Below are positions 24,444-36,253 of a DNA stretch of 64,000 bases, piece by piece. Source of the stretch: Hevea brasiliensis (Eukaryota > Streptophyta > Magnoliopsida > Malpighiales > Euphorbiaceae); the NCBI RefSeq assembly GCF_030052815.1, contig NW_026614839.1, positions 39,910-103,909 on the forward strand, written 5' to 3'. The notes under the pieces are model-generated. The model was given only the letters and a program-made list of their open reading frames with translations, searched no databases and had not been told where the DNA came from. The translations under genes and the position numbers were made by a program. How positions within the stretch are numbered: the first letter of the stretch is position 1; each line of letters starts with the position of its first letter.

Positions 24444-27238
24444 TTTCAAGACCCAACCTATGGGTCAGACCGGCTCTAGGACCTAGGCCAGCCTAAAGCC
24501 CCTGAGGCCCGTAATAAGCCTAACTATTTCTCAACCCAACTCTAAGGCCTATTTGGGCACAATTTTAAGAATTCAACAGGACAGAGTCTGACCATAAAAT
24601 GGACCATTCAACGGGGAGTTTTTGACTCACCTGACCTGTAAACACAATATATAATAAATTGCGGAGCTCAGCTCACCCTCCACATAATCAAAAAGTCATA
24701 AACTCGAATGGGAGCTCAGCTCCCTCATCCAATCCCATCATGCATACAGTTAATAATCTACAGGTCCAACATAACTTTTATAATACAGGCCTAAAATAAA
24801 ATAAGTGCTTCTAACACATGTGAAGTCTAAAAATTTAACTCAATTATACAGGATACATTAATTACTATCAATGGACCTGCGAAGAAGAAGAGCAGGTTAG
24901 CTACAACAAATAATCCTCCTGTAGCCTAGAAAAATAGATGAACAGGAGTGAGCGTTCGACTCAAAAAGTAAAATATCAATTTTAACCATAATCTCTATAA
25001 CTATCTAAAGCTAATGCAACCTGTGGAGTAAAATGAAACATCGTCAATATTTTCATATAAATCACATCAAAAAGGCAATTTGGAGCACTCACACATCCAA
25101 CACTGTCAAACAATACATATACGAGAGCTGATCCCCTATACAACCCTCTTAATCCAACCTCTGCCAGCGAAGATCTCAAGCCGAACTTTCGCTTAATAAA
25201 CCAAATACGAGGTCCCAACGAAGATCTCAAGCCGTGTCTACCTCAAAGGACCGGGTCCCAGCGAAGATCTCAAGCCATGTCTACCCGTCCTGTCCATATC
25301 TAACACCATACCACACGCACGCCAACGCACGCACACTACTCCAAATTACCTCAAACAACACCCATGGCAATTCATCAATTTAGAAAGCAATATAAAACGT
25401 GCCTAGTGTTTAACTACATAGATATATACATATAAGTGATGCATGAGCATACCTGAACATATAATAATATTGAAATTTTAATTAAAATTAATATTCTACT
25501 CACAAACTTAACCGAAGTCACTGTGGCGGCTGGGTAGAGGAGGAAAGCTGTCCTGGCTCACCTGACAATTTTATTACAATTATTTAATAAATTTGACTCA
25601 ATACAAACTAAGAAAAGACCAAAGATGTCCTAAGTCATGCCAAAAATCCGGCAGAGTCTCCTCTATACTTAGGACCTACCCAACCTGCAAAAGGGCTTAA
25701 AACGCACTTCTGTATCCATAAACCATACACCCATAACTCAATCACATCATACAGCCCCTCTTGGGCCCATCCAAATAGTCAACAATCATAATATGAAAAC
25801 TTATAGTTTAGTCCTTATAATTAACCCTTTTGCAAAAACTATTCAAATGAGCTCTAAAAATTCTAAAACTTTGCCTCGCAATTCTTTGTAAATTACTAAG
25901 CTAATGCAAAAGGAATCATAATTTTCTGAGCTACCATGAATATTTTATGGATTTTTAATCCCATTCAGGCACTAGAAAATTACAAAAAAGTAAGGTTCGG
26001 GTTTATCTATGCCAATTCAGACCTCGGGAATGCGCTCGGGATGCCTTACAACGATGGGATAGCCAAAATCTCGACCCAATTCCAAGACTTTTTCTGTAGC
26101 CTGTCTGTCTGGCCCGAAATTTACAGACCCGGGCAACCATTGAATTTCCGCAAATTAAAGGTACCTACACGAAGCCCACAACATGGGGGTTAGTAAAAAA
26201 TTTTTATGAAATTTTCTAAGCTCATTTAGTGCTTAGAAAAATATTACGAAGTTTCGTGGGACCCACTAAAAAACGGTATCAGAAAATTTTGAAATTTATA
26301 TTGCCGCTAAGCTCTTGATGAGTGGAGCGCTTTGGTACTCTCAGTTTTCTCGTGGGGTTCACGGTTTGTGAGAAATCTAGCCCAAAAGTCGAAATGGGCT
26401 AAAACTTTCCGGACAAAAATTAGGTAAACCGTTGGATTATCAGAAAATTTTGAAATTTATATTGCCGCTAAGCTCTTGATGAGTGGAGCGCTTTGGTACT
26501 CTCAGTTTTCTCGTGGGGTTCACGATTTGTGAGAAATCTAGCCCAAAAGTCGAAATGGGCTAAAACTTTCCGGACAAAAATTAGGTAAACCATTGGATGG
26601 ATTTTGGTGTTCTTGGTGTTTATGAAAAGCTCTCGAGGTGTAGAAGAGTTTTGACACAAGATCCGGTCCGATCAATGGCCGGATCGGCCGGATTTTGGTC
26701 GGGAAGATTAAGCGTCACGCGCGCACAGGAGAGGACTTCGCGCGACGTTTCCGACCACCTGGAGCGCCGGCCGGCGGTGGTGAAGGGCTGGGACTGCGCG
26801 CCGGCGAGGTGGAGAGGCTGGAGTGGCAGCGATGCGGCGTGGGGAGGAGGGAGAAGAGAGAAAATGGGAGAGACAGGAAGAGGGATGGGAACGCGCAGGG
26901 AGAAAGGAAAAAGAAGAGGAAGGCTGGTCTGATTCAACCGGTTCGATCCGGTCCGATTCAGATATAAAATTTTGAATTTTTACTCTATCTTGAGACTGAA
27001 AACGAGGCCTAAAAATTTTGAAAAAATTCTAGAAAACTCAAAAAAATTTGTTATATTTTTAATTTTACCACAGGTGTTTAAATTAAATTTTTAAAAATCA
27101 TCAAAGTTTTATATTTTCAAAAAATCGGATCCGATTTCTAAAATCTGAAAAATTTCAAATAATTTTCTAAAATTTAAATAAAATAAAATATTAATATTTA
27201 TCCACAAAATAATAAATTTAAAAATTTAGAGTATTACA
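24444..27238 (-). repeat. Tekay-B 5' LTR
   Basis: This is the same LTR family as 16863-19524, with a decayed left end (TTTCAAGACCCAACC) and right end GAGTATTACA. It is 2795 bp, about 130 bp longer than its partner, largely because of a 161-bp tandem duplication at 26278-26599. Confidence 0.87.
26278..26599. repeat. 161-bp tandem duplication in Tekay-B 5' LTR
   Basis: The copies at 26278-26438 and 26439-26599 both start ATCAGAAAATTTTGAAAT and differ at only a few bases (for example CACGGTTTG versus CACGATTTG). No other Tekay LTR here has the second copy. Confidence 0.9.
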
Positions 27239-27327
27239 TTTTCAAACTGTTTTTTTCAACAGCATCTAAAATGGTGCTTTTATTTAAAAAATTAATTTTG
27301 GACTTAAAACGTAATGTCAAACAGAGC

Positions 27328-28652
27328 ATTAATCGGTCAGTCCAATCTGAGTTTGATGATGCTGATTTTGACAAAACATTGATATCATTTTACAGAAAAT
27401 AATTTATTATTATAGATTGAAGATTTTAATCAAACCCAAAAAATAAAGTTTTCATTTTGATTTGGTCTATTTATCATTTTCGATTTATAAAATTTTGAAA
27501 ATACTGTAATATCCCCCACATATCCATTACTTAGACTCAAATAGAAACCGAGTCATAATTAAAATTAGATTAATTCAAATTGAATAAAAATCAATTAAAA
27601 TCATAAGTTAACTTGAATTGTAGCTGAATTGAATCAAAATTGAATTCAAATGGTGGTCACAATTTTAAATAATTAAATTTAATTTAAATTAAATCGAATC
27701 GAATTGAATTAAAACTAAAATCAAAATCAAAATCAAAATCAAAATCAGAATTAAAACTATAAGAAGACCTTGAGGATCGATTAAGTTCATATTTCCAATG
27801 AATTGAAAGTGTCTATTCAAATTTCAGATGATTCCAAACTGAAATTTCTTGGTTTCCGGGCCCACCATTGCGTTTCTTAAAGAATGAAGAAACATAACAT
27901 AAGGGCCGCATTGCTTGAGTGATTTTTTAGGTGCACAAGCGCGTGCAGTTTAATAATATCACGTCAACACTACAATATTCTCACTCCATTACGAAGTCTC
28001 ATTTTCAAATTAATGTTATTTTACACTCCATTGATTTAAAAAAAAAAATTTAACATTTAAATAATTAAAAAAATGAATTAATGGAAAAAAATTTTTAATA
28101 AAAAAATTAAATTATTTTTTAAATTTTGATAATTTTATTAAAATGTAAAAAATTTATATATGTATAATATAAATACATATCATCAGTTTAACATTGTAAC
28201 CCAATAATTAAAAATATTTTTATGAAAGAAATATTTTCTATAAAAAAATATTTTTTTATATATAAATTATTTTTTATAAAATAAATAGAGGGTTAATACT
28301 CAACTTTAATTTATTTAATAAAATTATTTTTATTTTTTATTTACGGTTGTTTTTAAGTTCATTAGAGAAAAATAAAAATACTATTTGAAATATATTTTTC
28401 TCCCTCTTCCTTACTCTTCCACCTAATCATCCACTTTTAATAAAGACCAAATGAAAAATAAACACTTACGAAAAATCCACAAACATCAACACCACAATCG
28501 AAAAAGAGAAAGTTAAAAATCCAAAGTCATGAACAATAGACAAATCTAGAATTTAAACTACAAAAGTAAGATCCTTGATAGGTTTGGTTTCCCAATTCTC
28601 ACGTAAGAACCAAAAAAGAAAATGTCTTGAAAAGAAGTGCCCAAAAAAAAAA
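27328..28652. other. AT-rich intergenic sequence
   Basis: No gene is seen. A short (ATCAAA)-like run lies at about 27718-27747 and poly-A tracts near 28030-28100. Confidence 0.5.
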
Positions 28653-28979
28653 GAAAATTTACAATTTAATCCTTGAGTTCAGTCCTATATTACACTTAAG
28701 TTCTTAAATTTTGTGAAATTAATTATTTAATCTATAAATTTTATACTATATCACACTTTAGTCCCTAAAATTTTAATATATATAATAATTTAGTTCTTTT
28801 GTTAATTGATAAAATTATTATAAACATTAAAATTATAGGGACTAAATAATTTATTTCTCAAAATTCAAGGACTAAAGTGTAAAAGAGTACAAAACCTAGA
28901 TACTAAATAATTAATTTCCCAAAATCCAGTGATTAAATATTATATAGACAAAATTCAGGGACTAAACTATAAAATTTTC
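28653..28979. mobile_element. MITE with imperfect 33-bp inverted ends
   Basis: The left end starts GAAAATTTACAATTTAATCC, and the inverse of the right end reads GAAAATTTTATAGTTTAGTC. The interior repeats GGACTAAA-type words in both orientations. Both flanks are A-runs, compatible with a 9-bp duplication but not diagnostic. It resembles non-autonomous Mutator-type MITEs. Confidence 0.55.
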
Positions 28980-29346
28980 AAAAAAATAAACGAATATGCA
29001 AAAAAGATCTTCATCCACTTTTTTTTTTTTTTAAGAACAATAAAGTTTATATGTGCCCCTCAACTTTTTCTTGATGTTCAAATAAACCCACTTTTAAATT
29101 TTTTTAGCTTAATAAATCTAAATATTTCCATTTAAAATCAATTGAGCCTATTATATGATATTTTTTTTCTTGATTTGTAAAACACACCCTTAAAAATAAT
29201 AAAAAATTTTAGATGTTCTACTAGTCTTTGAAAGCTTACTGTACATCATTAGAAAATATATAAAAAAAAATTGAATAAGTTTTAAACTTTCAGTAAAAGA
29301 TTAAATAAGTTTAAAATTAAATTTTGAGCTAAATAAACTCATGTAT

Positions 29347-32300
29347 TATGACAACCCTCACCCGACTACAGTGTAGCCGAGCAAGACATGCTACATTCAG
29401 TACCGGAGCACCCTATCTTATCTTACTTTATTTCTTTAATCATTTTCAAGTTATTATCTTTTAATATCAATTATTTTTTGACAGAGAAACTAACGGAGTT
29501 TCCCCTATTTTATTAACGTTTGACGTGTTTTACTATTCACTTGTTTGAAAATTTCAATAATATTTTAAAATAAAAATCTCATCCATACTAATCATAATCA
29601 TCTGATCAGTTCAAATATTCTCTATATAATTCAATTTCACATTCATTTCCATACTTTATCATTCATGCTCCATTCACATATCAAAATTCTCATATTTCCA
29701 TTAATTTACATAATTTACAAAATAATTACATAATCTCATAATTTACATGATGTATAAATTGATTACATATGAAATAGTCAAACTAATGTGAGCCCTATCT
29801 ACATGCATTGCTGAGGAGGTGACAAACTTATACACTTCTGACACTTCTGCAGATCAGAGCTCCAAAATCTCTATTTAATATTCGCTGGGCTTTATCTTCA
29901 GTACCTGCGCAAGGAAACAAATCCATCACGCTAAGCATTGCTGCTTAGTGGTGCAATAATATAACAAAAAATTAATATACAAATAAAAAAAAAGAAATAG
30001 ATCAAAATTTGGATCCTCTGGAATTTAATCTAATTTCATATAATATTTCTAGTATTAACTATCCTTTGTTCTAATTTATTCCTCTTCAGAAGCGCTCAAT
30101 TCTTTCATAATAATTAAATTTTAATATCGTTCCAATTCATTTCAATTATTTCTGCTAAATAACTAATCTAATTTATTTTAAATATTCTTACTCATTCATT
30201 TAATTGCTAATATTTTTAGTTGCTAATATTCTTAACTTATTTCAATAAATTTTACTGCCTAAGTAACCTATGGCAGGCTGACTAAACTGGATAATGGGTC
30301 GTTAGCACAGGACACCGCGATGCCTTGGGCCGTCGTACCATGGGACGCAAAAACCTCAACCATATATGCAGTCAGAATGGCTAAAAAGCCATGATAACAC
30401 ATAATTGGGTATAAAAGCCATGAGTGTGGGCATAAAGTCATAAATGCAGGTATAAAGCCTTTCACAGTACTACTAAAATAATACCCTATTGGCATGCCAA
30501 TCTATCCAATCTGACACACGTGTCTAGGTAATACATTGGTACATAGTACCATTTAATGTTAGTATATTGTGTTTTGACTTTATTATTTTATGACAAATTC
30601 CAATTATAATTTATACATTCATTTAATCATTTATATGATCGCAATTCATATCAATTATCCTTCTATACCATTGTACTCAAAGTATTTTTCCTTTCTACAA
30701 TAATGAGAACTAATGTCTCATTCATACATTAACATGATCCATTTATTCATTACACTATTTATATAACTTATCATTTGCAATTTAAGTTTTGGTAATTTGC
30801 ATTAATATTATTGAGGTGACTATTCACTTGACCGTTTCCCTTCAAATGTTGACTTTTTAATTCATAATAGATTTGTTAAGTTTAAGTTCTCCAATATACC
30901 ACATTTTACATTTTATTTTTATTGGCATTGATTTCCAATACCATTTCAAAACTTATTTCTTGAATTTTTGTACTTAACATGTAAGGTTACTATTCATTTA
31001 GTTATTTTTTTCAAAATATTAACTTTCTCATAAATAATAGTTATATGAGTTTTAATTACATAAATTTACCACATTTTAATTCCCAAAAGTGTTGGCATCA
31101 ATTGCTAATCATTGCTTCTAACCAATGGAGAATAAATCAGATTTTCAGTTTTGGGTGCTAGAATTCACTGTTCCATTAGGCCATTCTACAGTGAGAATTT
31201 GACCAAGTATTCTTCATCAAAGTTGTTCCTTATTGTGTCTAGTTACATTTCTTTTTTCGAATCATTCCATTTGGAGTTTTGTATCTTAATTTATGTCCTA
31301 AACACCATAACTGGCCGGATTGCAATTTTTCCAAAATTTCTGGGCAGAATCAATTCTACAGTTTTTTGTACACTAATTACAGGTCAGTTTTTGAACATGT
31401 TATGGTCAAAATTTGAGTTTATTTTCTTCATGAAAGTTGTAGGGCTATGTCTCAGCTTTCTACTGGTAAAAATTCAGGTTAATTGAACTTTTCTACACTG
31501 AGTTATGACCAAATGAATAAATACTGTTCATTTGGTTATTTTGCCTAGGCAGAATGTAAATCACCCGGATTTGGTCAATTTTTAGGGCATCCTATGTTTA
31601 GTTTCTGGAAAGGGTTCCTTCATCAAAGTTGTGCCATTATGTGTCTAGTTTGATGTTCAATTGGCTTTGCACCAATTGAACCTATACAACTCAAGTTAAA
31701 GCTATCCAACCTTGCTGGACTCGCACCCAGCCCTGCAGGTCACTCAAGGCAGTACCTCTAACCTCAATTCTCATGGCACAATTTACTTCAATTCCTACTC
31801 AAACATAGCCAAATGATCACTAATTGACCATTAGAACTCTAATTAACCATTCAAACACAATATCTCCAATTTTCATACTAAGCCTAATTGATCAAATCTC
31901 ATTCTCATGCAAACTCAAAAAAAAATTCAACTCTATTCAACTCCAATTCATATGTATACATTAATTGACATTAATATACAAACTTAATTGCAACTAAAAC
32001 ATCCAAACCCTAACCCTCTCTTGGCTTCCACAATTCATACATACTCCTACATAAATGTTTTATTCAATTTCTTAACAATTTCTCATTTACTTTCACTTCC
32101 TAACATGGAATAAAAAGAGAGATATAAGAGTTAGCACTAACCTTTTTGAAACCAAACTTAAGCTTGTTATTCTTCAAAATTTCTCCTAGAACCATAATAA
32201 TCATAATCAATTATAACTTCACTTTCCCAAATTAAATATCGAATAAAAATTCAACAGCATTTCCCCTTAAATTAGACTAAACTCCTATCATAAATCTTAA

Positions 32301-32919
32301 ATCCACAAACCATTAATACCCAATCTGGTAGCTTGGGCATTCAAATTTATATATAATGATCTAACCGTCAGATGAATCCCAAATTTTAACCATACATTCA
32401 AGACATCCCTATACAATATCAGTAAATATTTTAGCATCAAATCTTTTCTATATCATGAGATATCAAAATATTCATTCACCCTTCAAAATCTGAATTTTTG
32501 CAGAAATCAGTCTTACTCAGACAGCTCATGCAAAACAATTTATATCTCATAATCACAAGTCTAAAATTCACCAAATTTTAACACAACAGTCTCAACATCC
32601 CAAATATCATTTGTACCAAATTTCATAATTTTATAAGCATTATAACTATTTATTTTTCTCAAATTTCAGTAGTCAAAATTCAAAATTCAACCTGCAGACA
32701 GTCTGTGTTAAACAATATATTTCTTCAAATCCAACAATTGAACAATCACCAAATTTTAACCATAACTTCTAAACATACATACCTCAAACATATCCAAAAA
32801 TTAATGGTATAAGTTGAGCCAAACTCACCTGGACAGAAAAGAAACATGCTACCCCTGCTGAACCCCTATTTTGCTACTGTTCATCTCCTTCTCCTTCTTC
32901 CTTTCTTTCTTTCTTTTCC

Positions 32920-33003
<84 letters not shown>

Positions 33004-33669
33004 ATTCGGCTGAAGAAGAAGAAGATACCAGAATTTTTCTTTTCAATTTTCTCTCATTTAACTCTTTTTAATTGGCTTGGTGAGTTGTGATTGGTGGATA
33101 CCTATCTAATGACATCATGTGATGTCATATTTCCCATTTAATTCATTTTCTTTTTCTTTTCTTTTCTACTCATTTCAATTCAATTTTTAGCAATATTTAT
33201 TCACATTTTATATCATAATAATTATTTACTTAACTGGACAAGTCGGCCAAAAATCATCTCTGAAGACGAAATGACCAAAATGCTCCATGTTTGGCTTATT
33301 GAGCCAAAATCGTTTGTACCGATCGAAAAATTTTTCTAAGTCTTTTCTTGGCATTTTAATGCCATAGAAACCTCAATGACTCTTCCCTGGAGGCTCAAAA
33401 ATTATTTCATAAATTTTCTCTCGGGTTTAGAGCTTCTAGCTGCGTAGACCGCAACTTCCCACTGAATTACCTATCACTAGGGCACCGGCTCATTTAACTT
33501 GGTTGTATTTTATTTCTAAAATTTTTCCTAAATTGTTCTTATTATTATTTGAGTTATTTATGACTCTTTACTCTAGTCTAAATATTTTTTCAGACGTTCT
33601 AGCTGTCCAAACTGACACCAGTTACCGGAACAGTAAAATGTACGGAATTGCTGCAGTGAGAGTGTTACA
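29347..33669 (-). repeat. 4.3 kb solo LTR with perfect target duplication
   Basis: On the minus strand it starts TGTAACACTCTCACTGC and ends GGGTGAGGGTTGTCATA, which are Ty3/gypsy-style LTR ends with the last CA decayed to TA. TGTAT at 29342-29346 is repeated exactly at 33670-33674. There is no primer binding site, polypurine tract, coding domain or second LTR, so this is a solo LTR left by recombination between the two LTRs of one element. It contains a 79-bp (CT)n tract and degenerate internal repeats (a block around TTCTTCATCAAAGTTGT at about 31208 and a related one near 31616). The open frames inside (30268-30495, 31151-31486) lack support. Confidence 0.75.
32923..33001. repeat. (CT)n microsatellite
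   Basis: About 39 uninterrupted CT units lie inside the solo LTR, preceded by a TTTC-rich run. Open frames across it encode only Ser-Leu or Arg-Glu runs and are artefacts. Confidence 0.97.
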
Positions 33670-33674
33670 TGTAT

Positions 33675-34346
33675 ATTCTAATTAAGGTTAAATAAGCCCA
33701 CACTTAATAAAATATTTTTTAATAATAAAATATTTTTTTCTAATTTACATATTAAAAATTATTTATTAGTTTTAGTTAAAATAAAATTTAAAAAATTTGA
33801 AAAACATGGTGAAAAATTGTTTAATACTTTTAATATTTTATTATTTAAAAAACTAGAAAATAATATTTTATTTTTAAAAAATAATATTTTATTATGTATG
33901 AATTTATTTAGCCTTAATTAAGAAATACATAAATTTATTTGGCTCAAAATACAATTTAAAACTTATTTGTCCCTTGACTGAAAGTATAGGGGTTAACCAT
34001 TTGATCTTTTTTCCATTAGAAAATTATCCCTTCCAAGTGGCCCAAAATTTATTGCTATGGCCATATTAGAAGAGGAAAAGCAGGGTGAAATCAATTCCAA
34101 AATTTCTAGCTCAAAATCAATTAACTTACATATTTTTTTCCCCAGTTATTTAACATTCAATAACCTCATGGTTATGTACTGGGAGATTACAAAGGCCAAT
34201 TCAAATTCCCCCAATAAAGGGACTTGATTCATCATGTTTATTCAATGACTCTGATATTTTGGCATGCTGTGAACGCTTTGTTTCCTCTTAAATCCCCAAC
34301 GAAGATAATAAAGAAAGTGGAACAGATTACTTTGGCTGACATCTAC
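33675..34346. other. AT-rich sequence flanking the solo LTR
   Basis: No gene is seen. The segment at about 33900-34010 is similar, inverted, to the left flank of the solo LTR at about 29270-29346, suggesting that the LTR landed in an older inverted-repeat element. Confidence 0.4.
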
Positions 34347-34922
34347 ACTATGTTTGGATCATGATTTGAGATAGTTTCATATCATATGAGATGGTTATCT
34401 ACGTGTTTGAGAAACTTGTTCCTAATAAATGGTGATTTGGGATTGTAAAATAATGATTTCTACAATAACTTTTCAAACTGCTAAATTAAATTGGTGGTTT
34501 GGTATAGTTTAAAATTTTTGTTTTACCATTTTATCCTCATATAATATATTAAATTTTAATTATATAGTTTCAATGGTACATATTTATAAGGCGCATTTAG
34601 TGATTAATTAAAAAATAAAATATCTTTTATTATTATTAAAATAACATTATTTGTCAAATAATAATTATTATTAAAATTAATATTTAAATTAATATTTTTA
34701 AATCATTTATATATTTAAAACAATAATAAAAGGTATTTTAGTAATTTTTATATTTATTTTATCATATTATACCATACTATATCATCTAACTAAATAAGAA
34801 AAAAATATTAAATCATCATGTATCATACTATCTTTTTAAATATATTGACAATAAAAACTATATCATGTAATACAATATGATATGATACATTAATAAATCA
34901 CGCTACACTCAACCCAAACAGA
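34347..34922. mobile_element. Possible MITE
   Basis: The left end, around CTATGTTTGG followed by ATGATTTGAG and TTTCATATCATATGAG, is loosely matched by the inverse of the right end (CTGTTTGG, GTGATTTATT, ATCATATCATATTG). It is AT-rich and non-coding. No clear target duplication is seen. Confidence 0.38.
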
Positions 34923-35187
34923 AGATAAATTGAGGAGCATATTTGCAAAATCCATAAACCACTTTCTTTTCCATTTACTTGCTGCCAAACATTATAGTAG
35001 TCAAGTAATTCAATTAGTGAAATGAAACATGCAAGATCACATTCACTATCTCACAAAAAGCAAAATTCTCTCTAAAAAATGTTGGAAATATGTCTAATTA
35101 TATTCTCCGTCAATGCAATAGCAACAAAAAAATCTATCTATAAAAAAAACAAAAAAAAAAACAAAGTCAGAATAATAAAAGAAATAG

Positions 35188-35189
<2 letters not shown>

Positions 35190-35233
<44 letters not shown>
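35190..35233. repeat. (AT)n microsatellite
   Basis: About 22 uninterrupted AT units. Confidence 0.97.
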
Positions 35234-35235
<2 letters not shown>

Positions 35236-35760
35236 TACTTCGCTGAAAATATATCATTAGAGGAAACCTTGCGGTCATTTTTTTTCAGTGTCAACAACTA
35301 CACCATTGAAGTCGAAGAGAAGAGCTGATAAAAGAATAGAAGAAGAAGAAGCTAAGCAAGTAACCTATTAGAAGTGCTTGTGTTGGAAGTTGATTTTGAC
35401 CTTCGTACTCGTTTGACATTGAATTTTAAAAGTCTCAAGGCGCTGCCACAGAAAAGTAATATCTTAGATGTTGAAAAAAAAAATTTTGTTTTATGATTTT
35501 TGATATTCTTATAACTAAAATTAACTTGTTAATTTTATTTTTAAATTAATATTCGATACCCTTTAATTAATATTTTTTTGAATAATAACTTTAACAATAA
35601 TGTTAAATAGGCCATTGCTGTCCTCTTAACAAGTACAATTTGTACCCAACACTATAGGTGATAAATTTCATGGGATTTAAGGACTGAAATCTTAGAAGAG
35701 AAAGATGTTAAAGAAGTAGAGAAAGAAACTAATGAAACTGGGGAAGACAGGAAATGTAAA

Positions 35761-36248
35761 TAGGGGTAATTATCACATGCAACTACTTAATATTATGAAT
35801 TTTTTTATAAAAATCACTAAATTTTAATTTTTTTCATAAAAATCATTGAATTTTAATTTGATTTCATAAAAATTACTGTGATTAAAAATTAAAGGTTTTC
35901 AAGTTAATTTATTGACTTATCAATTATTTTATAAATAAAATTACCTGAATACTGGTTACTGACGGGAAAAAATGAAAAAAAAAGGAAGGGTATCACGATG
36001 AAGGAGGTAGCAGGATGTGTTTTATTCATCCTAATTTTTTTTAAGAAACTAATAAAATAATGTAATTTTATTTATAAAATAATTGACGAGTCAATAAATT
36101 AATTTAAAAATTTTTAATTTTCAATCATAATGACTTTTATGAAAATTAAATTGAAGTTTAATAATTTTTATAAAAAAAATTAAAATTTAAGTAATTTTTA
36201 TGAAAATACTCATAAAATTTAGTGATGACATGTGATGTTTATCCTAAA
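35761..36248. mobile_element. Foldback MITE with long arms
   Basis: Arms of about 190 bp are inverse copies. The left arm passes through ATCACATG, TTTATAAAAATCACTAAA, GACTTATCAATTATTTTATA and TAAATAAAATTAC, and the right arm gives the same words inverted. Within each arm a unit of about 35 bp (CATAAAAATCATTGAATTTTA type) repeats about three times. There is no coding potential. Confidence 0.62.
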
Positions 36249-36253
36249 TAGGG

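Larger units (their letters stand above)
16863..27238 (-). mobile_element. Tekay-B: non-coding (LARD-like) Tekay derivative
   Basis: This is a minus-strand element of 10.4 kb bounded by two Tekay LTRs (16863-19524 and 24444-27238). The polypurine tract is at 19525-19537 and the primer binding site at 24428-24439. Inside, only the integrase/chromodomain tail survives (about 19590-20013). The remaining 4.4 kb has no gag, protease, RT or RNase H that I can recognise. The flanks TTTTT and TTTTC are a possible imperfect target duplication. LTR divergence is higher than in Tekay-D, so this copy looks older. Confidence 0.85.
16715..27327. mobile_element. Small hAT-like MITE split by Tekay-B
   Basis: The left end, around GAGCCTGTATTGTCATTAC (16715), pairs with the inverse of the right end, around GTAATGTCAAACAGAGC (27311-27327). 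The inner flanks also carry related AAACTG and GATGCTGTT-type motifs. Subtracting Tekay-B leaves about 235 bp. The end sequence resembles common plant hAT MITEs. A clean 8-bp duplication is not visible, so the class is tentative. Confidence 0.45.

Noticed and set aside
17401..25230. The same 82-codon minus-strand frame at 17401-17649 and 24982-25230
   Set aside because: It recurs because both sites are the two LTRs of one element. There is no start context or family match.
30268..31486. Two open frames inside the solo LTR (75 and 111 codons)
   Set aside because: They have no motif or family resemblance and sit in LTR sequence with degenerate internal repeats.
32849..33071. Open frames of Ser-Leu and Arg-Glu repeats
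   Set aside because: They are direct translations of the (CT)n microsatellite.
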